64,000 bases of DNA, from positions 434,001 to 498,000 of the forward strand of contig CBDDED010000002.1 of the NCBI GenBank assembly GCA_965226825.1. Direction: 5' to 3'. Shown here piece after piece: positions 33,872-41,284 of the stretch. Position 1 is the stretch's first letter. Each line of letters opens with the position of its first letter. The DNA is from Io17-Chloro-G2 sp965226825 (GTDB taxonomy: Bacteria; Chloroflexota; Dehalococcoidia; Lucifugimonadales; UBA3495). Made by a program: the position numbers and the translations under genes. Under the pieces are notes generated by a model. It was given only the letters and a program-made list of their open reading frames with translations, had not been told where the DNA came from and made no database searches.

Positions 33872-34308
33872 GCGGCCTGAGCCGCTCCCCTCTTGTTGCC
33901 GTCACGGTCGCTGCCCACGTTGATTTCGATGGCAGTGTCCGGCCCTTCCTTGGCCGAGAGACCGATCCAGAAAGTGCCCATCGGCACCCCGGAGCGGCCC
34001 TGGCCCGGACCGGTGACACCCGTGGTGGAAATGGCGTAGTCGGTGCCCGTCAATTCCCGCACCCCCGCGGCCATGGCAATGGCCATCTCCTCGGAGACAC
34101 TGCCCTTGGTATTGTAAAGCTCGTCTGAGACTCCCAGGATTTTCTGCTTCAAACCGCCGGTATAAGCCACCACGCCGCCGGGGAAATACCGGGAGCTTCC
34201 CGGCACGGTGCCCAGCATGTACCCCACCAAACCGCAGGTGCAAGCCTCGGCTACCGACACGGTTTTTCCCTGCGCAGTCAAAAGCGCAGCCACTTCCTCG
34301 ACATCCAT
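33835..34308 (-). CDS. pncC: Nicotinamide-nucleotide amidohydrolase (CinA C-terminal domain type)
   Basis: 157 residues, ATG 34308 with GGAGG at 8 bases. Motifs are TVSVAEACTCGLVGYMLGTVPGSS, FPGGVVAYTGGLKQKILGV, VSEEMAIAMAAGVRELTGTDYAISTTGVTGPG and GTFWIGL. Family members deamidate NMN in pyridine-nucleotide salvage. In the usual motif ES(C)TGG the second position is replaced by A (EACTCG), a small deviation near the active Ser/Thr. It is the last gene of a leftward cluster after tlyA. Confidence 0.93.
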   Translation of the reverse strand: MDVEEVAALLTAQGKTVSVAEACTCGLVGYMLGTVPGSSRYFPGGVVAYTGGLKQKILGVSDELYNTKGSVSEEMAIAMAAGVRELTGTDYAISTTGVTGPGQGRSGVPMGTFWIGLSAKEGPDTAIEINVGSDRDGNKRGAAQAAIDLLGSRLKNG

Positions 34309-34376
34309 TCCCTAATCCTCCGTCATTGAGTACGGTCCCGCATTCAGTACAGTCCAGGCGTTTCCCGGAAAGGGTG

Positions 34377-35144
34377 TCACCTATTTTCCAGAAGCATGAA
34401 AAACTCGCGGTTTCCTGCGTCGCCCAGTATGGGTGAGGGGCAGATATTCCGCAATCTGAAACCGTTGTCTACCGCCAAATTGATTACCCGGCCCAGTACC
34501 CGAGCGTGGACTTTGGGGTCCTTGATTACTCCGCCGCGGCCCACGTCTTCCCTTTTCGCCTCGAATTGGGGTTTGACCAGGGCCAGGATAGGGCTACCCG
34601 GCTTCACGTTTTTGCTGATTTCAGGCAGCACCATCGTCAGGGAAATGAAAGAAACGTCGATGGTGGCCAGGTCGGCCGGGTAGGGAATTTCAAAGGGATG
34701 ACGGGCGTTCACCTTTTCCATGACCGTCACCCGGGGGTCGGTCCTGATGCGGTAGGCCAGCTGGCCGTGCCCCACGTCGAGGGCACAGACCCTGGCAGCG
34801 CCGCGTTGGAGGAGGCAGTCGGTGAATCCCCCTGTGGATGCTCCCACGTCCAGGACTGACAAGCCATCGACGGGTGTGCCCCAGGCGTCCAGGGCGTGGG
34901 CCAGCTTCACACCGCCCCGGCTCACAAAGGGCAGCCGGCCTTTGACTTCAAAATCGGTGTCGCCGGGAAACAGGGAGCTGGGTTTCAGGACGCGGCCTGC
35001 GGGGCTGAAAACCATTCCCTCCATGATCATAACCTGGGCCTGCTCACGGCTTTCAGCCAGCCCGGCCTGGGTCAAGAGGAGGTCTGCCCTCGTCCTTTTG
35101 GCGCGAATGGCCCTTTTGGCGCGGGTGGACCCGCCGGTGGACAT
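34377..35144 (-). CDS. tlyA: TlyA-type 2'-O-methyltransferase (S4 plus FtsJ domains)
   Basis: 255 residues. An S4 RNA-binding domain (RADLLLTQAGLAESREQAQVMIMEGMV) is followed by a Rossmann methyltransferase with SRGGVKLAHALDAWG, VLDVGASTGGFTDCLLQRGA (SAM motif I), LATIDVSFISLTMVLP, and LVKPQFEAKREDVGRGGVI. TlyA methylates ribose 2'-OH in 16S/23S rRNA. It starts 12 bases after the end of the enoyl-CoA hydratase gene. Confidence 0.95.
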   Translation of the reverse strand: MSTGGSTRAKRAIRAKRTRADLLLTQAGLAESREQAQVMIMEGMVFSPAGRVLKPSSLFPGDTDFEVKGRLPFVSRGGVKLAHALDAWGTPVDGLSVLDVGASTGGFTDCLLQRGAARVCALDVGHGQLAYRIRTDPRVTVMEKVNARHPFEIPYPADLATIDVSFISLTMVLPEISKNVKPGSPILALVKPQFEAKREDVGRGGVIKDPKVHARVLGRVINLAVDNGFRLRNICPSPILGDAGNREFFMLLENR

Positions 35145-35156
35145 TGGACGCCCGAC

Positions 35157-35960
35157 CTATTCCCCTCGAAACAGGGGCCGGCGTTTCTCCAGAAAAGCCC
35201 GGTAGCCTTCCCGGTAGTCCAGGGTGTCGAACTGGGCGGTCGGAAGTTCCGCCTCTTCCGGGGTCAGGTCACATAATTGGGGCTTGGCCAGGGCCTGCTG
35301 CATCGTAAGCTTGTTGACCGCGTGGGAAAGGGGCGCCAGTTCGGCCACCTCACGGGCCAGCCCGTAGGCAACCTCTTCCAAGTCTTCATCGGAGGTTACC
35401 TGGTTGACCAGGCCCATGTCCTTTGCCTCTTGGGCGCTGATCAAGCGGCCGGAGAGGAGGATGTAAAGCGCGTTGCCCTTGCCAACCAAGTCGACCAACC
35501 CGCGCATTTCCCTATGTCCAATCGATATTCCCAGCCGGGCGACCGGGATGCCGAACCTGCTGCCTTCGGCGGCGATGCGGAGGTCGGTGGCGATAGCGAG
35601 TTCGCAGCCCCCGCCAACCGCGAAGCCCCGAATCATGGATATGGTCGGTGTTGCCATGTTGGACACGGCGGTCAGCAGGCCATTGACCGCATCGTTATAC
35701 CCGCGGCCCTTTGCCGAATCCGACCGGTGCTCTTCGAAATCGCTGATGTCGGCTCCGGCGGAAAACGCCTGGCCTCCGGCTCCCGTAATGACCACGGCCC
35801 GTATCTGGCGGTCGGGGTCCAGTTCCCTCAGTAGATCGGCCAACCGGCCCCACATGGCGAAGCTGATCGCGTTTCGCTGGCTGGGGCGGTTTATAGTGAC
35901 AGTGGCCACCGACCCGTCACGGTCAACCGCGATGTCTTGGTCCGGGTCCGGGCCGCTCAT
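35157..35960 (-). CDS. Enoyl-CoA hydratase/isomerase family protein
   Basis: 267 residues from ATG 35960, whose ATGA overlaps the stop of the SMP-30 gene. That overlap decides the start over ATG 35975. The crotonase signature is clear: INRPSQRNAISFAMWGRL, SAGADISDFEE with oxyanion-hole Gly/Ala, and MIRGFAVGGGCELAIATDLRIAAEGSRFG. The Glu of GGGCELA is a candidate catalytic position. The substrate acyl-CoA is unknown. Confidence 0.93.
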   Translation of the reverse strand: MSGPDPDQDIAVDRDGSVATVTINRPSQRNAISFAMWGRLADLLRELDPDRQIRAVVITGAGGQAFSAGADISDFEEHRSDSAKGRGYNDAVNGLLTAVSNMATPTISMIRGFAVGGGCELAIATDLRIAAEGSRFGIPVARLGISIGHREMRGLVDLVGKGNALYILLSGRLISAQEAKDMGLVNQVTSDEDLEEVAYGLAREVAELAPLSHAVNKLTMQQALAKPQLCDLTPEEAELPTAQFDTLDYREGYRAFLEKRRPLFRGE

Positions 35961-36847
35961 GGCCACATGATCCATCCGGTGCGGTCGGTCCTGGCTCGCA
36001 GCAGGTGGCCGCCGCCGGTGGTCACGTAGAGGGTCCGCATGTCGGCGTCGCCGAAACAGCAGTTGGTGGGGCGGTCAACCCGCATTGGATGGGTTTCAAG
36101 TATCCGCCCCGACGGAGCGAAAACGTAGATCATCGGCCCGGGCCCACTTTGCTCCCAACCGGCGCAAACCACGATATTCCCGTCGGCGTCGAGGGTCATC
36201 CCGTCAACGCCCCGCTGCACTCCTTGGTGGTCGATGCCAAAGGTGTGCAGAGTCTTGAATGGGCCAAGGGAGCCGTCGTCGTTTATCGGATAGGCCCGCA
36301 GCTGCCTGGGTTGGCCGGGGGTGTAGTCGCTCTGGGCCACGTAGAGGGTCTTTTGATCCCGTGAGATAAGGATGCCATTGGGCCGGCTCACGTCGAAGGT
36401 GGCCCGGTTCAACGTCCAGCCGCCGCCGGGTTGGGGGTCCAACTGCAAAACCGACATGTGGTCCAGTTCCTGGTCCCCGGCGGAGCCGTTGAAGGGGTCG
36501 GTGAACCAAATGCGGCCCTGCTTGTCCACGGCCAGGTCGTTGGGGTTATTGTGGCGTTTGCCGTCGAGTTGGTGGGGCAGGGAGGTGATGGTTGTCCCGT
36601 CGCGTTCGAAGCGGACGATACGACGTCCGGCGCTCTGACAACCGTAAAGGTTTCCCTGGGAGTCGAAACACAGCCCGTTGGTGCGCTGGGTTCCGGTGAA
36701 AAATTCAGTGATGTCGCCGGTTTTTGGGTCGTATCGCAGGATGCAGTTGGCGGGAATGTGGCTGAAGAGAAGGGCTTGCCCATCCCACACCGGGCCCTCG
36801 GTGGTCCCGTTGTAGGGACCGGCCACCAGTTCGAAATCCCAACTCAT
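35957..36847 (-). CDS. SMP-30/gluconolactonase/LRE-like beta-propeller protein
   Basis: 296 residues. Features are EGPVWDGQALLFSHIPANCILRYDP, RTNGLCFDSQGNLYGC, NNPNDLAVDKQGRIWFTDPFNG with the metal-binding Asn and Asp, SRPNGILISRDQKTLYVAQS and GVDGMTLDADGNIVVCAGW. The calcium-dependent lactonase fold is clear. First gene of the SMP30-echA-tlyA-pncC transcript. Confidence 0.93.
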   Translation of the reverse strand: MSWDFELVAGPYNGTTEGPVWDGQALLFSHIPANCILRYDPKTGDITEFFTGTQRTNGLCFDSQGNLYGCQSAGRRIVRFERDGTTITSLPHQLDGKRHNNPNDLAVDKQGRIWFTDPFNGSAGDQELDHMSVLQLDPQPGGGWTLNRATFDVSRPNGILISRDQKTLYVAQSDYTPGQPRQLRAYPINDDGSLGPFKTLHTFGIDHQGVQRGVDGMTLDADGNIVVCAGWEQSGPGPMIYVFAPSGRILETHPMRVDRPTNCCFGDADMRTLYVTTGGGHLLRARTDRTGWIMWP

Positions 36848-36994
36848 GGAGGTCGTCCTCCCTATACGTATGACTACTTGGAAGCGGTGAGCCCAGTATA
36901 TCGCCCGGCGATGGGCGTGTCATCACGCCGCCGCAGTGGCGGCCAGGGTCTGTCAATTGTCTCCGTAATTCTCGCCGCAACGCCCGCCGCCCCG

Positions 36995-37290
36995 GTCATT
37001 ATTATGAAAATAGGCCATTTTCAAACTCAGGTGTGGCCTTGGCGAGGCCATGGTCATTCTCGTCGCAACGCCCGCCCCCGTCATTCTCGTCGCAACGGGA
37101 ATCCAGAGCCCTTTCGATGAGGAATAGTGCTTACCCGCGCACAGAATGTACTGCTCCGGGTGTACCAGATTTCATAACCGTGCTGGCACAGGATGTGGGC
37201 TCTGGATTCCCGTTGCGACGAGAATTGCCATGGCCTTGTCCAGGCCACACATGAGGATGAAAATGGCCTATTTTCATAGTAACGACGGGG
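36995..37290. repeat. Repeat cluster: inverted palindrome-hairpin composite, element copy 6, forward composite
   Basis: Left to right: an inverted palindrome copy (36995-37030, ATGAAAATAGGCCATTTTC), a hairpin TGGCCTTGGCGAGGCCA (37034-37050), inverted half-repeats, and inverted-repeat element copy 6 (37080-37229). A second hairpin TGGCCTTGTCCAGGCCA (37231-37247) and a forward palindrome (37252-37290) follow. The arrangement is nearly mirror-symmetric. The gap 36848-37453 shows no gene. Confidence 0.85.
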
Positions 37291-37453
37291 TCTGGGGTAT
37301 GACCGCACCTTGCTCCTGTCTTTGCCGGGACAAGGGGGGTTAGCCGCTGATCCGACGGTTTGCACTGCGATTGCCCTGCGGGCCTCGGGCTTGTGGATTT
37401 TGGAGTTGGAAATCATCAGCGGCCGGCAAGAGATGGTGGTAGGGGGCCGGCCC

Positions 37454-37792
37454 CTACCACCATCCCAGGGCTTTGGCGGTCCCGGCGGCTATGCCGGCCA
37501 GACCCCCGCCCAGAATGCCGCCTCCGCCCAGGGCCCGGCGACTCAACCTGAGCGTGAAGGTTGCTCCGTTGACCGGGAACAGGTCGCTGACAGCCTGCCC
37601 GGCCTGGTTAACCCAGGTCGGGCCTGCGGGGCTGGCCCCTTGGTTTACTGGCGGGTGGCTGTGCTGGTTCGATTCCAGACGGTGCAGGTGGCACCGGGTG
37701 TGACGCATTTCGGTCTCCAGGACCGCAAGGCGTTCCCGGATGTCCTCCAGGGACACCCAAACCCGTTGTGCGAAGTCATTAGTGGACAGCAT
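37454..37792 (-). CDS. XhlA-like small protein (holin-associated type, tentative)
   Basis: 112 residues. The N-terminus (DIRERLAVLETEMRHTRCHLHRLE) is a coiled coil of the kind seen in haemolysin XhlA/holin accessory proteins. A Pro-rich hinge follows, then a glycine-rich hydrophobic tail (GGGGILGGGLAGIAAGTAKALGWW). It lies 140 bp downstream of the capsid gene on the same strand, so it is probably part of that cassette. A 9-bp inverted repeat CCGCCGGCG/CGCCGGCGG separates them (37841-37873). Confidence 0.55.
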   Translation of the reverse strand: MLSTNDFAQRVWVSLEDIRERLAVLETEMRHTRCHLHRLESNQHSHPPVNQGASPAGPTWVNQAGQAVSDLFPVNGATFTLRLSRRALGGGGILGGGLAGIAAGTAKALGWW

Positions 37793-37929
37793 TTCCCAAC
37801 CCCCGATGCCTGAATTGTTCGCTGGAAATTTGAGCCGTTTCCCCGCCGGCGACGATTGCCCAATTGCGCCGGCGGAGAAGGCTGTTGGCGTCCCAGTGTC
37901 TAAATGCCAGTCGCCTGGATGCCGGTGGC

Positions 37930-39261
37930 CTAGACGCCGGTTATGTTGTATTGCATGGCGGTGTGGATGGCGGTCGCCCGGGCGCCGGTCCGCTCCTGGA
38001 AGGCCAGCCGGAAGCTTATGACCATCACGTTTTGCCGCTTTTGCACGTTTCTAGCGGTCTCAATAGCCAGTTCACGGCGGAACCCGATGCGCCACTGGCT
38101 CCGGTTGAAAATCAGAAGGCGACCCGTGTCTGCGTTGTTTCCGGCGGAAGTGACCTTACCGTCAGTGTCGGCCAGAGCCATCTGTTCGGAAACGATGACC
38201 GGCACGCCCTCCACTGCGCCAAGCTGGCCGGTCAGGACGGTTGCCTGCGGCCCGAATTTGTCCAGGGTACGAAAGTTGCCGATGCTCAGGGAGCGGATGA
38301 AGGTGTTAATGTCGGTGACGTAAACCAGTTCCGACGGTCGAACGCCGTACTTCCCCAGCTTGGCGCGTACCTCGTTGAACATGTCGTCGGACACGGCGGC
38401 GCTGTGGTTGTTCGCCTGGGAAACATTGTCCACCAGGGGGAGCTTGGCCAGCCCGTCGAAGCCCAGCAGCCACTGGGCCTTGCCGGCGTCGTTGGCAGAG
38501 ATGGTGGCGCCGTCGGCGTTGATGTTGTTGGTGGTGGCGGTGTCCGCGTTGAGCAGCACGTCGTCGATGACCTCGCGGGCGTTTCGCATCAGGTGGCGCC
38601 GCAGTTCATCCATCATGGCGATGACGGCGTCCTCGTCCAGGTCGTAGGACCAGGGCACCTCAGCCATCAATTCGAACGCGGTCAGGGTTTGGCGTCCGGT
38701 GGCCAGCGCGGTGGACTTGGTTGCCGCGTTTTCCACTCCGGGGTACCAGTTGACGTCTCCCATTTGCAGCGGTATCTGAAACGGGTTGCTGGGCATTTGT
38801 ACCGACGGGAACAACGGAGCGATCGCCGTCTCCTGGTTGACGTCCTCCCACATCGCCCGGGCTTCCTGGGTGTCCACCAGTTCGTCCCCGGCGCCTCCGG
38901 TCGTGGAGTCCATGGCTGCTTTGAGGTTGGTCTGCCATTCGTCCAACATCCGCGGGTTGACCCCCGACGGGTCCCGCTGCTGCGCGGAAAGCAGGGAATT
39001 CACGCAGGCCAGGTCCAGGTGGTCCAACCCGGTGTACTTGCCGTAGGGGACCCGCAACCGGCCCGCTCCGGTGACGGACGACATGATGGCCCGCTTCTCA
39101 CCATCCCGCCACATGTCCCGCACCCGGTTCACCTGGGCTTCCACCCGGGCAATTTCCTCCTTGAGGGGCGGTATTTCTTCGTCCATACGGGACTGGTAGA
39201 AATCCTTGATGGCCCCCACCTCTTGTTTGATGATTTCCAGGTCCTGTGATCCGATAGCCAT
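37930..39261 (-). CDS. HK97-type phage major capsid protein
   Basis: 443 residues from ATG 39261, preceded by GGAGGAGATAAC. The N-terminal delta region is a coiled coil (QEVGAIKDFYQSRMDEEIPPLKEEIARVEAQVNRVRD). The shell domain contains VENAATKSTALATGRQTLTAFELMAEVPWSYDLDEDA, TNNINADGATIS, YVTDINTFIRSL and GVPVIVSEQM. The C-terminus is AFQERTGARATAIHTAMQYNITGV. The order protease then capsid is that of tailed phages. No portal, terminase or tail genes are in the neighbourhood. Confidence 0.9.
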   Translation of the reverse strand: MAIGSQDLEIIKQEVGAIKDFYQSRMDEEIPPLKEEIARVEAQVNRVRDMWRDGEKRAIMSSVTGAGRLRVPYGKYTGLDHLDLACVNSLLSAQQRDPSGVNPRMLDEWQTNLKAAMDSTTGGAGDELVDTQEARAMWEDVNQETAIAPLFPSVQMPSNPFQIPLQMGDVNWYPGVENAATKSTALATGRQTLTAFELMAEVPWSYDLDEDAVIAMMDELRRHLMRNAREVIDDVLLNADTATTNNINADGATISANDAGKAQWLLGFDGLAKLPLVDNVSQANNHSAAVSDDMFNEVRAKLGKYGVRPSELVYVTDINTFIRSLSIGNFRTLDKFGPQATVLTGQLGAVEGVPVIVSEQMALADTDGKVTSAGNNADTGRLLIFNRSQWRIGFRRELAIETARNVQKRQNVMVISFRLAFQERTGARATAIHTAMQYNITGV

Positions 39262-39300
39262 TGTTATCTCCTCCAAATCAGGTCTTTCCAAATGTTCCAC

Positions 39301-39379
39301 GTGGTTCTGCCGGTGGTTCTACTTGTGGTTCTACCCGTTGGTTTACCGACCGTGGGTTTACCGATGGTTCTACCCGTGG
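39301..39379. repeat. 12-bp minisatellite between protease and capsid genes
   Basis: Six to seven imperfect 12-bp units of the type GGTTCTACCCGT (variants GGTTCTGCCGGT, GGTTCTACTTGT, TGGGTTTACCGA). The last unit overlaps the 3' end of the protease gene and supplies its stop codon. Confidence 0.85.
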
Positions 39380-40278
39380 GGCTCCCAGCGCAACGCTTGC
39401 AGGAGTTGCATCAGAGTTGCCGACCCGCCGGCCGGGTCGGCGCCGTCTGCACCATGTCGCGCAACTTGCCGGGACATTCCGGCCAATTCCCCGGCCAGCT
39501 TTTCCAAATCGTCCAGCCGGGCCGAAAGTTCGGGCCAGACCAGTTGCAGCGACGCTGTCCGGGCTTCGTCATCCTGGCGCCCGTCATCCCGGCGCCCTTC
39601 ATCCTGATGGTGGACCGCGCCCCCAAGGCCTGCGGAGTTCCGTTGCAGGTACTCCCTGGAAATGGGAGCCTGGGCCAGGGCCCGGCGCAGGGCGCTGCGG
39701 TTGGCGGGGACCGGCACTGCGCTGGTCTCCAAGAGCTCCTGTTCCAGGAACCGCAGTCCCAGCAGGGCGCCGGTTTTTGAGTGCCGCCGCTCTTCGAAGC
39801 GCAGCGGCTTGAACCCGACGGAGACTCCCCTTTGGTAACCGGCCTGATACAGGCCAGCAATCTCTCGAGCGAAATTCGTGGGTGCGAATTCCATGCGGGC
39901 CATCAGCGAATGCGGCTCGGACCAAACCTCCACGGCCCGGCCGATGACCGGCCTGGCATAGTCGTGGGCCCACATGAAGACCGGGTTATTTTTGTAGGTA
40001 TCCAGTTGCCAACCGCGGGCGGAGATAATGTCTCCATGATGGTCGACCTCGTCGGTGGAGATCACAAAGGTCATGGCGGTCGCGTCGGTAAGACCGTCGG
40101 AACCACCCGAGTCCTCGTACTCCCCGGTGACGTTGGCGCGAGTCTCCCCCGCTGCCGGGGCGGCGCTCCATTTGCGGATAACGGGAGGCTCGCAGAGGCC
40201 GCGGCGATACGCATCCAATGCTTCCAGCATCCGTTCCCTTTCCCAACTAAGTTGCCTGGGACCCATCTGTTCTGTCAT
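39370..40278 (-). CDS. HK97-family prohead protease
   Basis: 302 residues. The serine-protease core is visible as AMTFVISTDEVDHHGDIISARGWQLDTYKNNPVFMWAHDYARPVIGRA and GVSVGFKPL, with the usual His and Ser. The segment ELLETSAVPVPANRSAL is typical. About 40 charged residues (HHQDEGRRDDGRQDDEAR) and a coiled coil form a scaffolding-like C-terminus. It matures the capsid made by the next gene. Confidence 0.92.
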   Translation of the reverse strand: MTEQMGPRQLSWERERMLEALDAYRRGLCEPPVIRKWSAAPAAGETRANVTGEYEDSGGSDGLTDATAMTFVISTDEVDHHGDIISARGWQLDTYKNNPVFMWAHDYARPVIGRAVEVWSEPHSLMARMEFAPTNFAREIAGLYQAGYQRGVSVGFKPLRFEERRHSKTGALLGLRFLEQELLETSAVPVPANRSALRRALAQAPISREYLQRNSAGLGGAVHHQDEGRRDDGRQDDEARTASLQLVWPELSARLDDLEKLAGELAGMSRQVARHGADGADPAGGSATLMQLLQALRWEPHG

Positions 40279-40318
40279 CTTCTCCCTCTACCGGCATATG
40301 TGGAGTTGAGCGGGGAAT

Positions 40319-40378
40319 AAAAAAGGGACGGCCCTTGCTCAAGGGTCGTCCCTTTCGGTGAGGGGAGCCTGGTCTCCC
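40319..40378 (-). terminator. Two consecutive hairpins ending in a U-run upstream of the prohead protease
   Basis: On the minus strand, GGGGAG...CTCCCC is followed by a strong stem GGGACGACCCTTG/CAAGGGCCGTCCC and TTTTTT. It is a good intrinsic terminator, but no leftward gene lies upstream of it. It may therefore be an attenuating leader for the capsid cassette or the end of a small RNA. It also reads as a weaker terminator on the plus strand. Confidence 0.7.
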
Positions 40379-40630
40379 CGGTGATTTCCCGTTTCAACTG
40401 TTGCCGTTTAGCGTAGAGAAGCGTTTTCCAACCTGTCAATGAACGGGTGACAGCAATAGTGTCCTTCCGCAGAATCGCTTTGGGCTTGCAGGCATGGCGT
40501 TGACTTCGTAGGATGCGCTATGTTAGGTTGTAACAGTTACCCAGTAGATTCCTCGTGGGTGCAGGGATCGGGTTAGACCGGTAAATCGGGACCGATCTCG
40601 GAACCGATCTGAAATAGGAGCGTCTGAATA

Positions 40631-41005
40631 ATGGAAATCACAACGCTGGCCGTGGAAAAGCTCAAGGGAGTAATGGAAGAGCAAGGCGAAGAGACCGGCT
40701 CGTTGCGCGTCATCGCCATGCCGGCGGAAACCGGCGGCGTCCAGTATATGCTGACCATGGAAAAGGAAAGCCAGGCCGACGACACCGTCTTGATTGTGGA
40801 TGGGGTCAACTTCCTGATGGACTCGGACAGCGCTCCGTTCTTGGAAGAAGCCACCATCGACTACGTGGAAAACCTGGGTGGACAGGTGGGTTTCGTGATC
40901 AACAACCCAATGTTTGCCAGCGCCGGCGGTTGCGGCTGTGGCAGTGGCGGCTGTGGCAGCGGCGGCTGTGGCTGCGGAAACGGTGGTTGCGGCGGTGGCC
41001 ATTAG
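40631..41005 (+). CDS. A-type Fe-S carrier (HesB/IscA fold) with expanded Cys-Gly tail
   Basis: 124 residues, ATG 40631 preceded by TAGGAG. The HesB/IscA fold is suggested by ITTLAVEKLKGVMEEQG, GGVQYMLTMEK, VDGVNFLMDSDSAPFLEEATIDYVE and GGQVGFVINNPMFA. The first of the three usual cysteines is missing. The terminal CGCG motif is instead expanded into GGCGCGSGGCGSGGCGCGNGGCGGGH, with eight cysteines. That tail could bind several metals. A terminator follows at 41037. A TTGACT at 40500 is a possible -35 box. Confidence 0.85.
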   Translation: MEITTLAVEKLKGVMEEQGEETGSLRVIAMPAETGGVQYMLTMEKESQADDTVLIVDGVNFLMDSDSAPFLEEATIDYVENLGGQVGFVINNPMFASAGGCGCGSGGCGSGGCGCGNGGCGGGH

Positions 41006-41036
41006 ACACTAGACTCCGTCAAGATTCGAAATTGAT

Positions 41037-41067
41037 CCGGGCCTCGATTTATCGGGGCCCGGTTTTT
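41037..41067 (+). terminator. Intrinsic terminator after the A-type carrier gene
   Basis: CCGGGCCTCG and CGGGGCCCGG form a long stem around ATTTAT, followed directly by TTTTTTGC. It lies 32 bases past the stop codon. Confidence 0.9.
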
Positions 41068-41137
41068 TGCGTCCAACTTTCTCCCGGCAGCGCCTAAATG
41101 CCCGCGGCCTGCCTTGACGCAGGGGGAATCCATAGCC

Positions 41138-41237
41138 CCATTCACCGCAGAGAGCGCAAAGGTTTTTGGGTACAATGGTTTTTGGATACAATGGGCCCAA
41201 ATAAAAAACTCCGAGCGCTCTGCGCGCTCTGCGGTGA
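41138..41237. repeat. Short inverted-repeat element with TTCACCGCAGAG ends
   Basis: TTCACCGCAGAGAGCGCAAAG at the left is answered by GCGCTCTGCGGTGAA at the right, about 100 bp apart. Two copies of ATGGTTTTTGG/ACAATGG-like sequence lie between. It resembles CACCGCAGAG-type palindromes seen in many bacterial genomes. It sits just upstream of the gamma-glutamyltransferase ribosome site. Confidence 0.7.
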
Positions 41238-41284
41238 ACACGCCCTCACCGTCTACCTCTCAATCCATAGACCCGGAGGCCCAA

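Noticed and set aside
37864..39249. 461-codon plus-strand frame opposite the capsid gene
   Set aside because: Antisense shadow; no ribosome site or motif.
40319..40378. T-box riboswitch before the prohead protease
   Set aside because: The GGGAC/GUCCC terminator resembles T-box ends, but the conserved GGNACCGCG box and specifier stem are absent.
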